Assembly (NCBI GenBank): GCA_017936685.1
Contig: JAGBFA010000010.1
Coordinates: 246,268 to 310,267 of the forward strand
Length of the DNA: 64,000 nucleotides
Direction of reading: 5' to 3'
Source: Alistipes sp.
GTDB taxonomy: Bacteria > Bacteroidota > Bacteroidia > Bacteroidales > Rikenellaceae
In this document: positions 16,575-25,104 of the stretch, piece after piece
Layout: each line of letters starts with the position of its first letter
Numbering within the stretch: position 1 is the first letter of the stretch
Notes under the pieces: generated by a model
The model's database searches: none
The model's input: only the letters and a program-made list of their open reading frames with translations
Told to the model about the DNA's origin: nothing
Program-made: the position numbers and the translations under genes

Positions 16575-17303
16575 ATGGAAAATATCATTTTCGGCATACG
16601 CCCCGTGGCCGAGGCCATCGAGTCGCACAAGCAGATCGAGCGTCTCTACATTCGTAAGGGTGCCGAGGGTCAACTGATGACCGACCTGAAAGATCTGTGC
16701 GTGCGTCACCGTCTGCGCTGGCAAGAGGTGCCCGTGGAGAAGCTCAACCGCCTGACACGCGGCAACCATCAGGGTGTGGTGGCGCAGATCGCCGCCATAG
16801 AGTATGTCGAGGTGGCCGACATATTGGAGCGCGTGCCCGAGGACGAGACACCGCTCATCGTGGTGTTCGACGGCGTTACCGACGTGCGCAACTTCGGCGG
16901 CATAGCCCGCTCGGCCGAGTGTGCCGGCGTGCACGGACTGATAGCCCCGCTGAAAAATTCGGCACCGGTCAATGCCGATGCCATCAAAACATCGGCCGGT
17001 GCGCTGAACAAGATACCCGTATGCCGCGTGGGATCGATACGCAACACGCTCAAAGCGTTGCAGGCTGAGGGCTTCCAGATAGTGGCCGCAACGGAGAAGA
17101 GCCGCAAGCTGATCTACGATGCCGACTTCCGCCGCCCGACGGTCATAGTCATGGGTGCCGAGGACACGGGCATATCGAAAGAGGTGCTCAAACTCTGCGA
17201 CGAGCAGTTGGCCATACCGCTCATCGGCTCGATCGAGTCGCTCAACGTGGCGGCAGCCGCAGCCGTGATGCTCTTCGAGGTGGTGCGCCAGCGCATAGGA
17301 TAG
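16575..17303 (+). CDS. rlmB: 23S rRNA (guanosine2251-2'-O)-methyltransferase RlmB
   Basis: 242 aa SpoU/TrmH-family protein. The N-terminal substrate-binding domain begins IIFGIRPVAEAIES; the catalytic SPOUT knot contains VVFDGVTDVRNFGGIARSAE (about residues 96-115), VMGAEDTGIS (about 193-202) and a C-terminal IPLIGSIESLNVAAAAAVML, the classic motifs 1-3. It methylates the 2'-O of G2251 in the peptidyl-transferase P-loop using SAM. It is 40 bp after the ABC-F gene, so probably part of the same transcript, consistent with a shared ribosome theme. Confidence 0.95.
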   Translation: MENIIFGIRPVAEAIESHKQIERLYIRKGAEGQLMTDLKDLCVRHRLRWQEVPVEKLNRLTRGNHQGVVAQIAAIEYVEVADILERVPEDETPLIVVFDGVTDVRNFGGIARSAECAGVHGLIAPLKNSAPVNADAIKTSAGALNKIPVCRVGSIRNTLKALQAEGFQIVAATEKSRKLIYDADFRRPTVIVMGAEDTGISKEVLKLCDEQLAIPLIGSIESLNVAAAAAVMLFEVVRQRIG

Positions 17304-17319
17304 TATCGGCCGCAGCGAT

Positions 17320-17889
17320 ATGGCCACAATCATGCACAAGATATTGGGCGAGGTGGAGTGCGTCGCATCGGCGCGCTCACGCTCGATACGGCTGTCGGTG
17401 AAGCCCTCGGGTGCGGTGAGACTCTCATACCCGCGGCAGGCCGGACAGCGTCGTGCGCTGTCGTTTCTCGAAAGCCGTGTGGAGTGGGTCGAGGCGACAC
17501 GCCGCAAGATAGCCGCACGGCAGGCCGAACTGCCGCACATATCGCGCGCCGAGGTCGAGCGGCTGCGGGACACGACACGGCGCACGCTGCCCGACAAGAC
17601 CCGTCAGTTGGCAGCGCGTCTGGGCTTCGACTGCGGCCGCGTGACGATTCGCGCCGCACGCACCAAATGGGGCTGCTGCACGTCGGAAAACAACCTGTCG
17701 CTGTCGCTCTTTCTGGCCACACTGCCCGACCATCTGCAAGAGTATGTGATAATTCACGAACTGTGTCACACCGTCCACCACAATCACTCGGCAGCATTTC
17801 ACGCGCTGGTAGACCGTTGCGTCGAAGGCAAAGAAAAACTCCTCGACCGTGAGTTGAGGAGTTATCGCATTCCCGTCATCGACGAGTGA
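17320..17889 (+). CDS. YgjP-like zinc metallopeptidase (M48-related)
   Basis: 189 aa. C-terminal HELCHTVHHNHSAAFH (about residues 146-161) gives the HExxH zinc site with the third ligand His in NHSAAFH, as in YgjP/WLM-type proteins; TKWGCCTSENNLSLS upstream is the conserved substrate-strand region. No signal peptide, so cytosolic. Substrate unknown; the family has been linked to protein quality control but not clearly. Starts 17 bp after rlmB; a second Met (17332) is also possible. Its last codons overlap the terminator-like hairpin serving the convergent tsaB transcript. Confidence 0.85.
   Translation: MATIMHKILGEVECVASARSRSIRLSVKPSGAVRLSYPRQAGQRRALSFLESRVEWVEATRRKIAARQAELPHISRAEVERLRDTTRRTLPDKTRQLAARLGFDCGRVTIRAARTKWGCCTSENNLSLSLFLATLPDHLQEYVIIHELCHTVHHNHSAAFHALVDRCVEGKEKLLDRELRSYRIPVIDE
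17829..17863 (-). terminator. tsaB terminator lying inside the convergent metallopeptidase gene
   Basis: On the minus strand an 8-bp stem AACTCCTC (17863-17856) / GAGGAGTT (17844-17837) with an 11-nt loop is followed by TTTCTTTG, a rho-independent shape. It is about 95 bp beyond the tsaB stop and within the 3' coding end of the opposite gene. Confidence 0.55.
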
Positions 17890-17957
17890 CAGGCCGCGCG
17901 GTGGGCACAATACGCACCAAACGCAAGTGCCTCAGAAAGCGGACGAATGCCGTCCGA

Positions 17958-18671
17958 TCACAACAGCTTCTTCTTCGAAGTCGTGACGATAAAATCTTTC
18001 AGATAAAAGGGTTCGAAATAGGCTATGTCGACGCTCTCGCCTCTGTCGAATGCCTGCTGGGCCAGTCGCACCAGTCCGCGTGCCGACGGTGCCACATCGA
18101 TCAGCGCGGCATCGGGCAGCGACTCCACGCACTTGGCCGCACCGTTGCCGAATATGACGAATCGGTGCTCGCCGTCGCGCCACCGGGCAAAGCTATCGGG
18201 CGTAATGATCTCGGCACCGACCTCGCTCAACGGCCGGCCGGCATTGTCGAAGACCTGCGCATAGACCTCCATGCGACGCGCATCGACCATAGGGCACAGA
18301 CGTGCCGCAGCCCACTCCTCGTCTTCGAGATCGATGATGCCCGCCTCGAAATCCTCGCGCGCCACCTCGGTCAGCGCATCGAGCGAGCCGATGGCCAGCA
18401 GCGGGATCTGCAAGCCGTAGCACAGACCCTTGGCGAACGACACGCCTATACGCAGTCCCGTGTAGGAGCCGGGGCCCTTGCCTACGGCCACGGCATCGAG
18501 ATCGTCGGGCGCAATGCCCGTCTCGCGCAACAGTTCATCGACGAAGACGCCGAGTTTGCGGGCATGGTCGCGCCCCTCGCCGCTCTCACGCAGCGAGAGC
18601 AGCTCGCCGTCTTTGGCCAGAGCAACCGAGCAGATGTCGGTGCCCGTCTCTATACATAATATAAGTGCCAT
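17958..18671 (-). CDS. tsaB: tRNA threonylcarbamoyladenosine biosynthesis protein TsaB
   Basis: 237 aa ASKHA-fold protein. MALILCIETGTDICSVAL at the N-terminus is the phosphate-1 motif, and AVGKGPGSYTGLRIGVSFAKG (residues about 65-85) is the TsaB signature. The C-terminal half is the usual degenerate domain. With TsaD and TsaE it installs t6A at position 37 of ANN-decoding tRNAs. It follows smpB by 4 bp, an operon of two translation-quality genes. Confidence 0.94.
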   Translation of the reverse strand: MALILCIETGTDICSVALAKDGELLSLRESGEGRDHARKLGVFVDELLRETGIAPDDLDAVAVGKGPGSYTGLRIGVSFAKGLCYGLQIPLLAIGSLDALTEVAREDFEAGIIDLEDEEWAAARLCPMVDARRMEVYAQVFDNAGRPLSEVGAEIITPDSFARWRDGEHRFVIFGNGAAKCVESLPDAALIDVAPSARGLVRLAQQAFDRGESVDIAYFEPFYLKDFIVTTSKKKLL

Positions 18672-18675
18672 ATAT

Positions 18676-19140
18676 CTATCTTCTGTTTGACTTCATTGCC
18701 TTGTCCATCTCGCGACGGGCATCATTCTCTTTCAGATACTCGCGCTTGTCGTAGGCCTTGCGTCCGCGCGCCAGACCGATGACGATCTTCACTAATCCGC
18801 GGTCGTTGAGAAAGAGTCTCAGACCCACGACCGTCAACCCGCGGTCCTGCAACGAGCGTTGCAGCTTGTCCAGCTCCTTGCGGTTGAGCAGCAGCTTGCG
18901 GTCGCGGCGCGGCACATGGTTGTTGCACGTGCCCCACGCATACTCGGCGATGTTGACACCGCGTATCCACAGCTCGCCCCGATCGAAATAGCAGTAGCTG
19001 TCCGTGAGCGACGCCTTGCCCAGACGTATCGACTTGATCTCGGTGCCGACAAGCACCACGCCGGCCACGTACTCCTCGATGATCTCGTAGTCGAACGTCG
19101 CCCGCTTGTTGCGAATATTTACGTTTCTATAATCTGCCAT
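18676..19140 (-). CDS. smpB: SsrA-binding protein SmpB
   Basis: 154 aa, normal length. Motifs: [30 protein letters not shown] (about 28-47), [36 protein letters not shown], and the basic C-terminal tail [20 protein letters not shown] that inserts into the mRNA channel. It delivers tmRNA to stalled ribosomes in trans-translation. The tmRNA gene itself is not in the window. Upstream gene of the smpB-tsaB pair. Confidence 0.97.
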   Translation of the reverse strand: MADYRNVNIRNKRATFDYEIIEEYVAGVVLVGTEIKSIRLGKASLTDSYCYFDRGELWIRGVNIAEYAWGTCNNHVPRRDRKLLLNRKELDKLQRSLQDRGLTVVGLRLFLNDRGLVKIVIGLARGRKAYDKREYLKENDARREMDKAMKSNRR

Positions 19141-19220
19141 ATCTCACTCTCTTATCCCCTCCGCCGCACCGCAGTCGATCAAACATCGCGCCCGCGCGCC
19201 TATTCGGCATAGGTTTTGAG

Positions 19221-19366
19221 TATCTTTTCGGCGGGTGGAACCGGATAAAGGTAACTAATTCTTTTATCTTTGATATGTTTTACACACAACACATCTTTCT
19301 GTTTATTTTCTGTTTGCACACTGTACGGCGTAGTGATACGTCGTCGATCCGGTCCCGCCCTTTTTT
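19221..19366 (+). ncRNA. Candidate small RNA closed by a long-range stem and T6 tail
   Basis: Between smpB and dnaG. GGCGGG (19230-19235) pairs with CCCGCC (19354-19359) and ACCGGAT (19240-19246) with ATCCGGT (19347-19353), enclosing a 100-nt loop, then TTTTTT at 19361-19366 on the plus strand. TATCTTTT at 19221-19228 could be its -7 box; an exact TATCTTTG is at 19265-19272. No plus-strand gene feeds into this terminator-like end, so an independent RNA is plausible. No family recognised. Confidence 0.35.
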
Positions 19367-19372
19367 ATAAAT

Positions 19373-21358
19373 CTACAATATCAATCGTTGTATCTTTTTG
19401 GCGATCTGCACCTTCACCTTATTATACTTGTTCAGGCGCGCCATGATCTCCGACTGCATCTCCTCCGAGAGGTCGTCGGCTGTGAGCAATGCCTGCTGCT
19501 CGGCTATCAGACGCTCGATGATCTTCGATTTGTAGAGCGTGATGGCCTTCGGCACGCCGTGCGACAACATCTCCTCCTCGCTCTCGACATGTATGTCCTT
19601 GCGCTTCCACAGCGCGCTGGGGACATAGTTATCGTCGGAGGTGAGCAGATCAACCGCGACGTTGCACACCTCGGGATCGGGGTGGTTGACGAAGTAGTGC
19701 GACGGTATCTCCACACCCTCGCCTAACGCATGCCACTGTTCGCGATAGGTGGTCAATATGCTGTCGTACACCTTGTTGTCGAAGTGCAGCGAGTCACTCT
19801 CCAAATCACGCAGAATCTCCGCCGCGACATTGAGCGACACCGAGTCGCGCCCCTCGCGGAACTCGAAATTGCGGTGTCCGTATTTGAGCAGATATTTTGT
19901 CAGCTCGCGTTCCAGCGCGTCGATGCTGCTGCCGGCGCGCAGATTGCGGGTCGACAGATCGTCGTCGGGTATCTGCGCGGCACGCTCCTCGGCCTGCCGC
20001 AGATTGCGCTGTCGGCGCAGGAAGTCCTCGGCCTCGCGGTCGCCTGTCGAGGCGATTCGCTTGCGCGCCACCTCCGCCACGAGCACCTGCTCGTCGATGT
20101 TCATGATCTTCGCGCAGTCCTTGATGTAGACCGCACGCTTTATCGCGTCGCCGATGATGGCTATCGACTGCACCATGTCGCTGATGGCCTCCGAGCGGCG
20201 CACGGGATCGTCGGTCGCCTCGCGCAGCAGCAGTTTGGCCTTGAACGATATGAAGTCCTCGGCATTCTCCCTGACGTAGAGCCTCAGCGCATCGGCCGTA
20301 TTGGCACGCGCGAAGGTGTCGGGATCATGCTCGGGCGGCAGCAGGACTATGCGCACGTTCATATCCTCGCGCAGGATCATGTCGACACCACGGATAGCGG
20401 CATGAACGCCCGCCGCATCGCCGTCGTACATGACCGTGACGTTCTTGGTAAAGCGGCTCAGCAGACGTATCTGATCGACCGTGAGCGAGGTGCCCGACGA
20501 CGCCACGACATTCTCCACACCGGCCTGGTGCATCGATATCACGTCGGCATAGCCCTCGACCATGATGGCGAAATCCTCCTGCTGAATGGCTTTCTTGGCG
20601 AAGTAGAGACCGTACAGCTCGCGGCTCTTGTTGTAGATCTCGCTCTCGGGCGAGTTCTGGTACTTGGCCACCTTCTTGTCGGTGCGCAGCGTGCGGCCGC
20701 CGAAAGCCACCACGCGTCCTGAGACGTTGTGCACGGGGAATATCACTCGGTCGCGGAAGCGGTCGCGCAGCGAACCGTCACGCTCGCTCTTGATCGAGAG
20801 TCCCGTCGACAGGAGATACTCCTCCTTATAGCCGGCCTCGCGCGCCGAGACGGAAAACAGGTCGCCATTCGACGGGCAGAAACCCAGACCGAACTTGCGG
20901 ATCGTGGCATCGGTAAAGCCGCGCTTGCTGCTGAGATAGCTCAGACCCACGCTGCGCCCCTCGGCCTCGTTCAACAGATACTTCGAGAAGTAGTCCGACG
21001 CCCACGTATTCAGCACGAACATACTCTCGCGATTGTTGTTGCGGCGCACCTCCTCCTCGGTCATCTCCTTCTCGCGCACCTCGATGCCGTAACGCTTGGC
21101 CACCATCTTCAAGGCTTCGGGAAAGGTGACGTTCTCGTACTCCATGATGAAGTTGACGGCATTGCCGCCCTTGCCGCAGCCGAAGCACTTGTAGATGCCG
21201 CGCGCAGGCGACACCACGAACGACGGGGTCTTCTCCTGGTGGAACGGACAGCATGCCTGATAGTTGACGCCCTGACGTTTGAGCGTGACATATTCACCGA
21301 CAATATCCACGATATTGGCGGCGGCATATATTCTGTCTATGGTCTCGCGATCGATCAT
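19373..21358 (-). CDS. dnaG: DNA primase DnaG
   Basis: 661 aa. N-terminal zinc-binding domain with Cys37-x2-His40 and Cys58-x2-Cys61 (CPFHQEKTPSF ... KCFGCGKGG). The RNA-polymerase core with TOPRIM motifs (VEGYADVISMHQAG, VMYDGDAAGVHAA) spans about 120-350. The C-terminal region is the less conserved helicase-binding domain that would contact DnaB (encoded at 49.6-51.2 kb). It synthesises RNA primers at the replication fork. Promoter TATCTTTG lies 20 bp upstream (21385-21378). Confidence 0.97.
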   Translation of the reverse strand: MIDRETIDRIYAAANIVDIVGEYVTLKRQGVNYQACCPFHQEKTPSFVVSPARGIYKCFGCGKGGNAVNFIMEYENVTFPEALKMVAKRYGIEVREKEMTEEEVRRNNNRESMFVLNTWASDYFSKYLLNEAEGRSVGLSYLSSKRGFTDATIRKFGLGFCPSNGDLFSVSAREAGYKEEYLLSTGLSIKSERDGSLRDRFRDRVIFPVHNVSGRVVAFGGRTLRTDKKVAKYQNSPESEIYNKSRELYGLYFAKKAIQQEDFAIMVEGYADVISMHQAGVENVVASSGTSLTVDQIRLLSRFTKNVTVMYDGDAAGVHAAIRGVDMILREDMNVRIVLLPPEHDPDTFARANTADALRLYVRENAEDFISFKAKLLLREATDDPVRRSEAISDMVQSIAIIGDAIKRAVYIKDCAKIMNIDEQVLVAEVARKRIASTGDREAEDFLRRQRNLRQAEERAAQIPDDDLSTRNLRAGSSIDALERELTKYLLKYGHRNFEFREGRDSVSLNVAAEILRDLESDSLHFDNKVYDSILTTYREQWHALGEGVEIPSHYFVNHPDPEVCNVAVDLLTSDDNYVPSALWKRKDIHVESEEEMLSHGVPKAITLYKSKIIERLIAEQQALLTADDLSEEMQSEIMARLNKYNKVKVQIAKKIQRLIL

Positions 21359-21377
21359 TCCAGCGGATTCTATCTTG

Positions 21378-21385
21378 CAAAGATA
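21378..21385 (-). promoter_or_regulatory. dnaG promoter -7 box (TATCTTTG)
   Basis: Exact TAnnTTTG on the minus strand 19 bp before the dnaG ATG, implying a very short leader. Confidence 0.6.
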
Positions 21386-21487
21386 CTAATTTCCTACGAC
21401 AATCCGATCGAATCATCGAAAATTACGGCAATGTGCGATTTTTTCACGCTCTTTGTTCACGACGATACAATATACTCTATTTTTTCA

Positions 21488-21495
21488 TAACTTTG
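21488..21495 (+). promoter_or_regulatory. uvrB promoter -7 box (TAACTTTG), leaderless arrangement
   Basis: Exact TAnnTTTG ending 4 bp before the uvrB ATG (21500). With the usual spacing to the start site, transcription would begin at or next to the A of the ATG. Confidence 0.6.
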
Positions 21496-21499
21496 CACT

Positions 21500-23554
21500 A
21501 TGGATTTCAAACTCGTATCGGAATATGCGCCGACGGGCGACCAGCCCGAGGCTATCGCACAGTTGGTGGAGTCGATACGTTCGGGTGCGCACCACACAAC
21601 GCTTATGGGTGTGACCGGATCGGGAAAGACATTCACCGTGGCCAACGTCATAGCGCAGCTGAATCGTCCGACGCTCGTGCTGAGCCACAACAAAACACTT
21701 GCGGCGCAGCTCTACGGCGAGTTCAAGAACTTCTTTCCGGAGAATGCCGTGGAGTATTTCGTGTCGTACTACGACTACTATCAGCCCGAGGCATATCTGC
21801 CCTCGACGGATACCTATATAGAAAAGGATCTGTCGATCAACGACGAGATCGAGAAGATGCGGTTGAGCACCGTCGCCACGCTGCTGTCGGGACGCAGGGA
21901 CGTGGTGGTGGTATCGAGCGTGTCGTGTCTCTACGGCACGGGCAACCCGGCCGACTTCCACGCCACGGCCATCGAGATAAAGGTGGGACAGGTGGTAAGC
22001 TACAAGCACTTCCTATACCGGCTCGTCGAGGCGTTGTACACGCGCACGGAGCTGAATCTCGAACCGGGAACGTTTCGCGTGACGGGCGATACGGTGGACA
22101 TCATGGCCGCTTTCGGCGAGTTCGGCAACCAGTGTTTCCGCGTGATGTTCTTCGACAACGAGGTCGAGGCCATACACTCGATCGACCCTGCCACGGGACA
22201 GCGCATAGCCTCGCTCGACAGCGTGACGCTCTACCCCACCAACCTGTTCGTCACTACGCAGGAGCGCATCAACACCGCCGTGCAGCAGATATATCTCGAC
22301 TTGGGCAAGCAGATAGCCTTCTTCGAAAAGGAGGGGCGCACGATGGAGGCGCAGCGCATAAAGCAGCGCGTGGAGTACGACTTGGAGATGATCAAGGAGT
22401 TGGGCTACTGCTCCGGCATAGAGAACTACTCGCGTTATTTCGACGGCCGGCCGGAGGGTTCGCGACCGTTCTGCCTGCTCGACTTCTTCCCCAAGGACTA
22501 TCTTACCGTGGTAGACGAGAGCCACGTCACGCTGCCGCAGGTGCACGCCATGTTCGGCGGCGACCGCGCGCGCAAGGAGAATCTGGTGGAGTACGGCTTC
22601 CGGCTGCCGGCAGCCAAGGACAACCGTCCGCTCAGATTCGAAGAGTACGAGACGTTGACCAACACGTCGATATATGTGAGTGCCACACCGGCCGACTACG
22701 AGCTGACCAAGAGCGAGGGCGTGGTGGTCGAGCAGCTGATCCGCCCTACGGGACTGATCGATCCGCCGCTCGACGTGCGCATCACGCTCAACCAGATAGA
22801 CGATCTGCTGGAACAGATCAACGCCTGCGTCAGAAAGGGCGACAAGGTGCTCGTCACCACCATCACCAAGCGCATGGCCGAGGAGCTGTCGAAGTATCTC
22901 GACCGCGTGGGCGTGCGCAACCGCTACATACACTCCGATGTGGAGACATTGGAGCGGATACAGATACTCGAAGACCTGCGCGCCGACATGTTCGACGTAC
23001 TGGTGGGTGTCAACCTGCTGCGCGAGGGATTGGACCTGCCCGAGGTGGGGCTGGTGGCCATACTCGATGCCGACAAGGAGGGCTTCCTGCGCAACCTGCG
23101 CTCGATAACGCAGATCGCCGGACGCGCCGCACGTCACGCCAACGGACACGTGACGCTCTACGCCGATCGCATAACCGACTCGATGACATACGCCATAGAG
23201 CAGAGCAACCGCCGCCGCGAGAAGCAGGTGCGCTACAACATGGAGCACGGCATGATACCGCGGCAGGCGCAGAAGAGCGGTTCGGGACAGAGTCTGCTGC
23301 TGGGTGACCGCACGGCCGTAAAGCCCGACATGAACGTCTACCCCATCGCCGAGGATCACTATGCAGTGGCGGCCGACGTAAAGAAGGATTACGTCGCCGG
23401 CGAGAATATAGATGCCCTTATAGCCAAAGCCAAGGAGGATATGGAGCGGGCGGCCAAGTCGCTCGACTTCCTCGCCGCGGCACGGTTCCGCGACCGCATG
23501 TACGAGTTGCAGAAACTGCGCGAAGATAACAAATCGCACGGATCGTTACGATAA
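21500..23554 (+). CDS. uvrB: Excinuclease ABC subunit B
   Basis: 684 aa. Walker A GVTGSGKT (residues 37-44); beta-hairpin region YYDYYQPEAYLPSTDTYIEKD near 95-115; DEAD-type VDESHVTLPQ near 340; helicase motifs V-VI with GLDLPEVGLVAILDADKEG and QIAGRAARH; C-terminal UVR domain (DMERAAKSLDFLAAARFRD) that contacts UvrC. Damage-verification helicase of nucleotide excision repair. Transcribed alone; a -7 box sits so close to the ATG that the mRNA may be leaderless. Confidence 0.98.
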   Translation: MDFKLVSEYAPTGDQPEAIAQLVESIRSGAHHTTLMGVTGSGKTFTVANVIAQLNRPTLVLSHNKTLAAQLYGEFKNFFPENAVEYFVSYYDYYQPEAYLPSTDTYIEKDLSINDEIEKMRLSTVATLLSGRRDVVVVSSVSCLYGTGNPADFHATAIEIKVGQVVSYKHFLYRLVEALYTRTELNLEPGTFRVTGDTVDIMAAFGEFGNQCFRVMFFDNEVEAIHSIDPATGQRIASLDSVTLYPTNLFVTTQERINTAVQQIYLDLGKQIAFFEKEGRTMEAQRIKQRVEYDLEMIKELGYCSGIENYSRYFDGRPEGSRPFCLLDFFPKDYLTVVDESHVTLPQVHAMFGGDRARKENLVEYGFRLPAAKDNRPLRFEEYETLTNTSIYVSATPADYELTKSEGVVVEQLIRPTGLIDPPLDVRITLNQIDDLLEQINACVRKGDKVLVTTITKRMAEELSKYLDRVGVRNRYIHSDVETLERIQILEDLRADMFDVLVGVNLLREGLDLPEVGLVAILDADKEGFLRNLRSITQIAGRAARHANGHVTLYADRITDSMTYAIEQSNRRREKQVRYNMEHGMIPRQAQKSGSGQSLLLGDRTAVKPDMNVYPIAEDHYAVAADVKKDYVAGENIDALIAKAKEDMERAAKSLDFLAAARFRDRMYELQKLREDNKSHGSLR

Positions 23555-23556
23555 AA

Positions 23557-23588
23557 TTTGAATTTATAGAGAGAAACTACTATATTTG
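23557..23588 (+). promoter_or_regulatory. Near-consensus promoter downstream of uvrB (TTTG-N20-TATATTTG)
   Basis: TTTG at 23557-23560 and TATATTTG at 23581-23588. It would transcribe the 182-bp inverted repeat and, further on, the lipoprotein gene at 23923, giving a leader of about 325 nt. Confidence 0.7.
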
Positions 23589-23684
23589 TAGTAAGTAAGT
23601 AAATTAGTCTGCCTATGATATAAACCCTAATCACACAAAACCGATCTTCAAGGCCGCACGCGCTACGAATACGCTGCGGCACAA
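23589..23684 (+). other. Transcribed leader before the F inverted repeat
   Basis: Between the promoter after uvrB and the inverted repeat. Contains a small stem GCCGCA / TGCGGC (23653-23658 / 23675-23680). No gene seen. Confidence 0.4.
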
Positions 23685-23866
23685 CATATAAAAAGCGTTA
23701 GCTTTATACCTTGCTTTCTGAAAATCTGGAAAATTTGACGAGCAACCGAGGAATGAAGTTTGCGCTCACGTCGTTCGACGTGGGCCTTTATTCCATATTT
23801 GGTTGCACGGTTATTCCAGAGCCTCAGAAAGCAGATATCGGAGTTTTGTCCCACGTTTTTTATATG
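23685..23866. repeat. 182-bp long imperfect inverted repeat (F element)
   Basis: Ends CATATAAAAAGCGT (23685-23698) and ACGTTTTTTATATG (23853-23866), 13 of 14 inverted matches. Internally TGCTTTCTGA, TCTGGAA, GCAACC and GGAAT occur in inverted order on the other arm, and the centre is CACGTCG-TT-CGACGTG near 23769-23784. It therefore folds into a near-continuous hairpin. Short ORFs on both strands (for example 23711-23926 plus) are by-products. Either a MITE-like repeat or a structured RNA; only one copy in the window. Confidence 0.75.
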
Positions 23867-23922
23867 CCTGCTTCAACCTGTAAAAACGCCGCAGGGACAC
23901 GGCATACAAATCATCTAACGAC

Positions 23923-24471
23923 ATGAAAAACAAATTATTCATCATCATCGCCTCGATAGCGATGGCATCATGCGCCGCCAAGGCGGAAACACCCGTCTAC
24001 ACTGTCACGGCCGAGGGCGTAGGCCCCATAACACTCGGCACCGAGATATCGGCCCTGCCCTCTTCGTGCGACGGATTGTACGACCGGATCGACACCCGGA
24101 CGGAGATCAACGAATGGGAGGATCCGTACACCTATTACGTAGCCTACTCCGGCGACGAGATCGTCTGCGAGATATACGAGTGGAACGGACGGGTGACGAG
24201 CGCGAAAATAGTATCGCCGCGCGTCGCCACCGAATCGGGACTTACATGCCACTCTACCGTTCATGATATATTCGCCGCTGGCGGCAGCGTCGAGGTATCC
24301 AATGACGGAGCATTGAGTATGGTATGCGACAGCGTGCGCTTCGAGGTAGGCGGACTCACCGACGGCGGACGGCAAAAGGTGTTGCAGGCATATTACGGCA
24401 AGGAGTGCAAGTTCACCGAAGCGGACTTCGCGGCCGGAGCCGATGCAATGGCAATAATCGTCATGGAGTAA
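23923..24471 (+). CDS. Hypothetical lipoprotein with GVGPITLG motif
   Basis: 182 aa; signal ends MASC (Cys17), so an exported lipoprotein. Mature N-terminus YTVTAEGVGPITLGTEISALP, a motif also seen in small periplasmic proteins where it starts a compact alpha/beta domain; the rest is acidic with no catalytic motif I recognise. A long structured leader precedes it, and a hairpin TGCGGC/GCCGCA (24487-24504) lies between it and the next gene. Function unknown. Confidence 0.75.
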   Translation: MKNKLFIIIASIAMASCAAKAETPVYTVTAEGVGPITLGTEISALPSSCDGLYDRIDTRTEINEWEDPYTYYVAYSGDEIVCEIYEWNGRVTSAKIVSPRVATESGLTCHSTVHDIFAAGGSVEVSNDGALSMVCDSVRFEVGGLTDGGRQKVLQAYYGKECKFTEADFAAGADAMAIIVME

Positions 24472-24567
24472 CCGTCATCGACGAAGTGCGGCCGTGGAGC
24501 CGCATACGCACAGCTATTGGCGACGACACATAAACACTACATCTTAAACCCATTAAAACGAAATATT

Positions 24568-25008
24568 ATGGAGACAAAGAACAAAAACGTAAACATATTG
24601 ATAGTAGCCCTGGCGGCATTGCTGTTCATACTCGGCATCTGGGGACCCATAGCACAGATAAATTATACAGCATATTTTATGAGTGTCAATAAAACCGTCT
24701 CTATTGCCGAAATGGTCGATTTCGGAGATATAAATTGGAGTTTCGGGGATATTATATCTTTATTTCTAATATTTGGAGTACCGGCTATAATAATCATTGC
24801 AGCTGCAATACGTGCATTCAAACAAGCATTCTATCCCCAAGTCATAGCATGGATATGCCGCATAGCAGCCATAGCAGTAGCAGGTGTGCTCATTTGGTTT
24901 TCTATCGAGGCCAGCGGTAATGCACATATCATGCTCTACGTCGACATTCTGCTTGCAATAGCCATTGCGGTATTGAGTTTCATATTCCACAAGCCGGCAC
25001 GCGAATAG
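24568..25008 (+). CDS. Hypothetical small integral membrane protein
   Basis: 146 aa from ATG 24568 (METKNKNVN); an earlier in-frame Met (24517) would add an improbable leader. Four hydrophobic segments: about residues 10-28, 55-75, 85-110 and 118-138, so a four-helix inner-membrane protein. No family recognised. The gene is more AT-rich than its neighbours. It follows the lipoprotein gene by 96 bp and is closed by a strong bidirectional hairpin. Confidence 0.7.
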   Translation: METKNKNVNILIVALAALLFILGIWGPIAQINYTAYFMSVNKTVSIAEMVDFGDINWSFGDIISLFLIFGVPAIIIIAAAIRAFKQAFYPQVIAWICRIAAIAVAGVLIWFSIEASGNAHIMLYVDILLAIAIAVLSFIFHKPARE

Positions 25009-25036
25009 AGTGCCCGCACTGTTGCCGATAGCTGAA

Positions 25037-25070
25037 AAGAGGGTGGCCAAGAAGTCTTAGCCACCCTCTT
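25037..25070. terminator. Bidirectional terminator between membrane-protein gene and ald
   Basis: Perfect 11-bp stem AAGAGGGTGGC (25037-25047) / GCCACCCTCTT (25060-25070) with a 12-nt loop, A-rich on the left and T-containing on the right, placed between two convergent genes. Confidence 0.8.
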
Positions 25071-25104
25071 CGCATTTAAAGTCTGACGACGATTATCCGC
25101 GCAA

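Noticed and set aside
14606-16630. 674-codon minus-strand ORF
   Set aside because: Antisense shadow of the ABC-F gene, which carries all nucleotide-binding motifs.
23711-23926. 71-codon ORF after uvrB
   Set aside because: Lies on the F inverted repeat, with a comparable ORF on the other strand; explained by the repeat.
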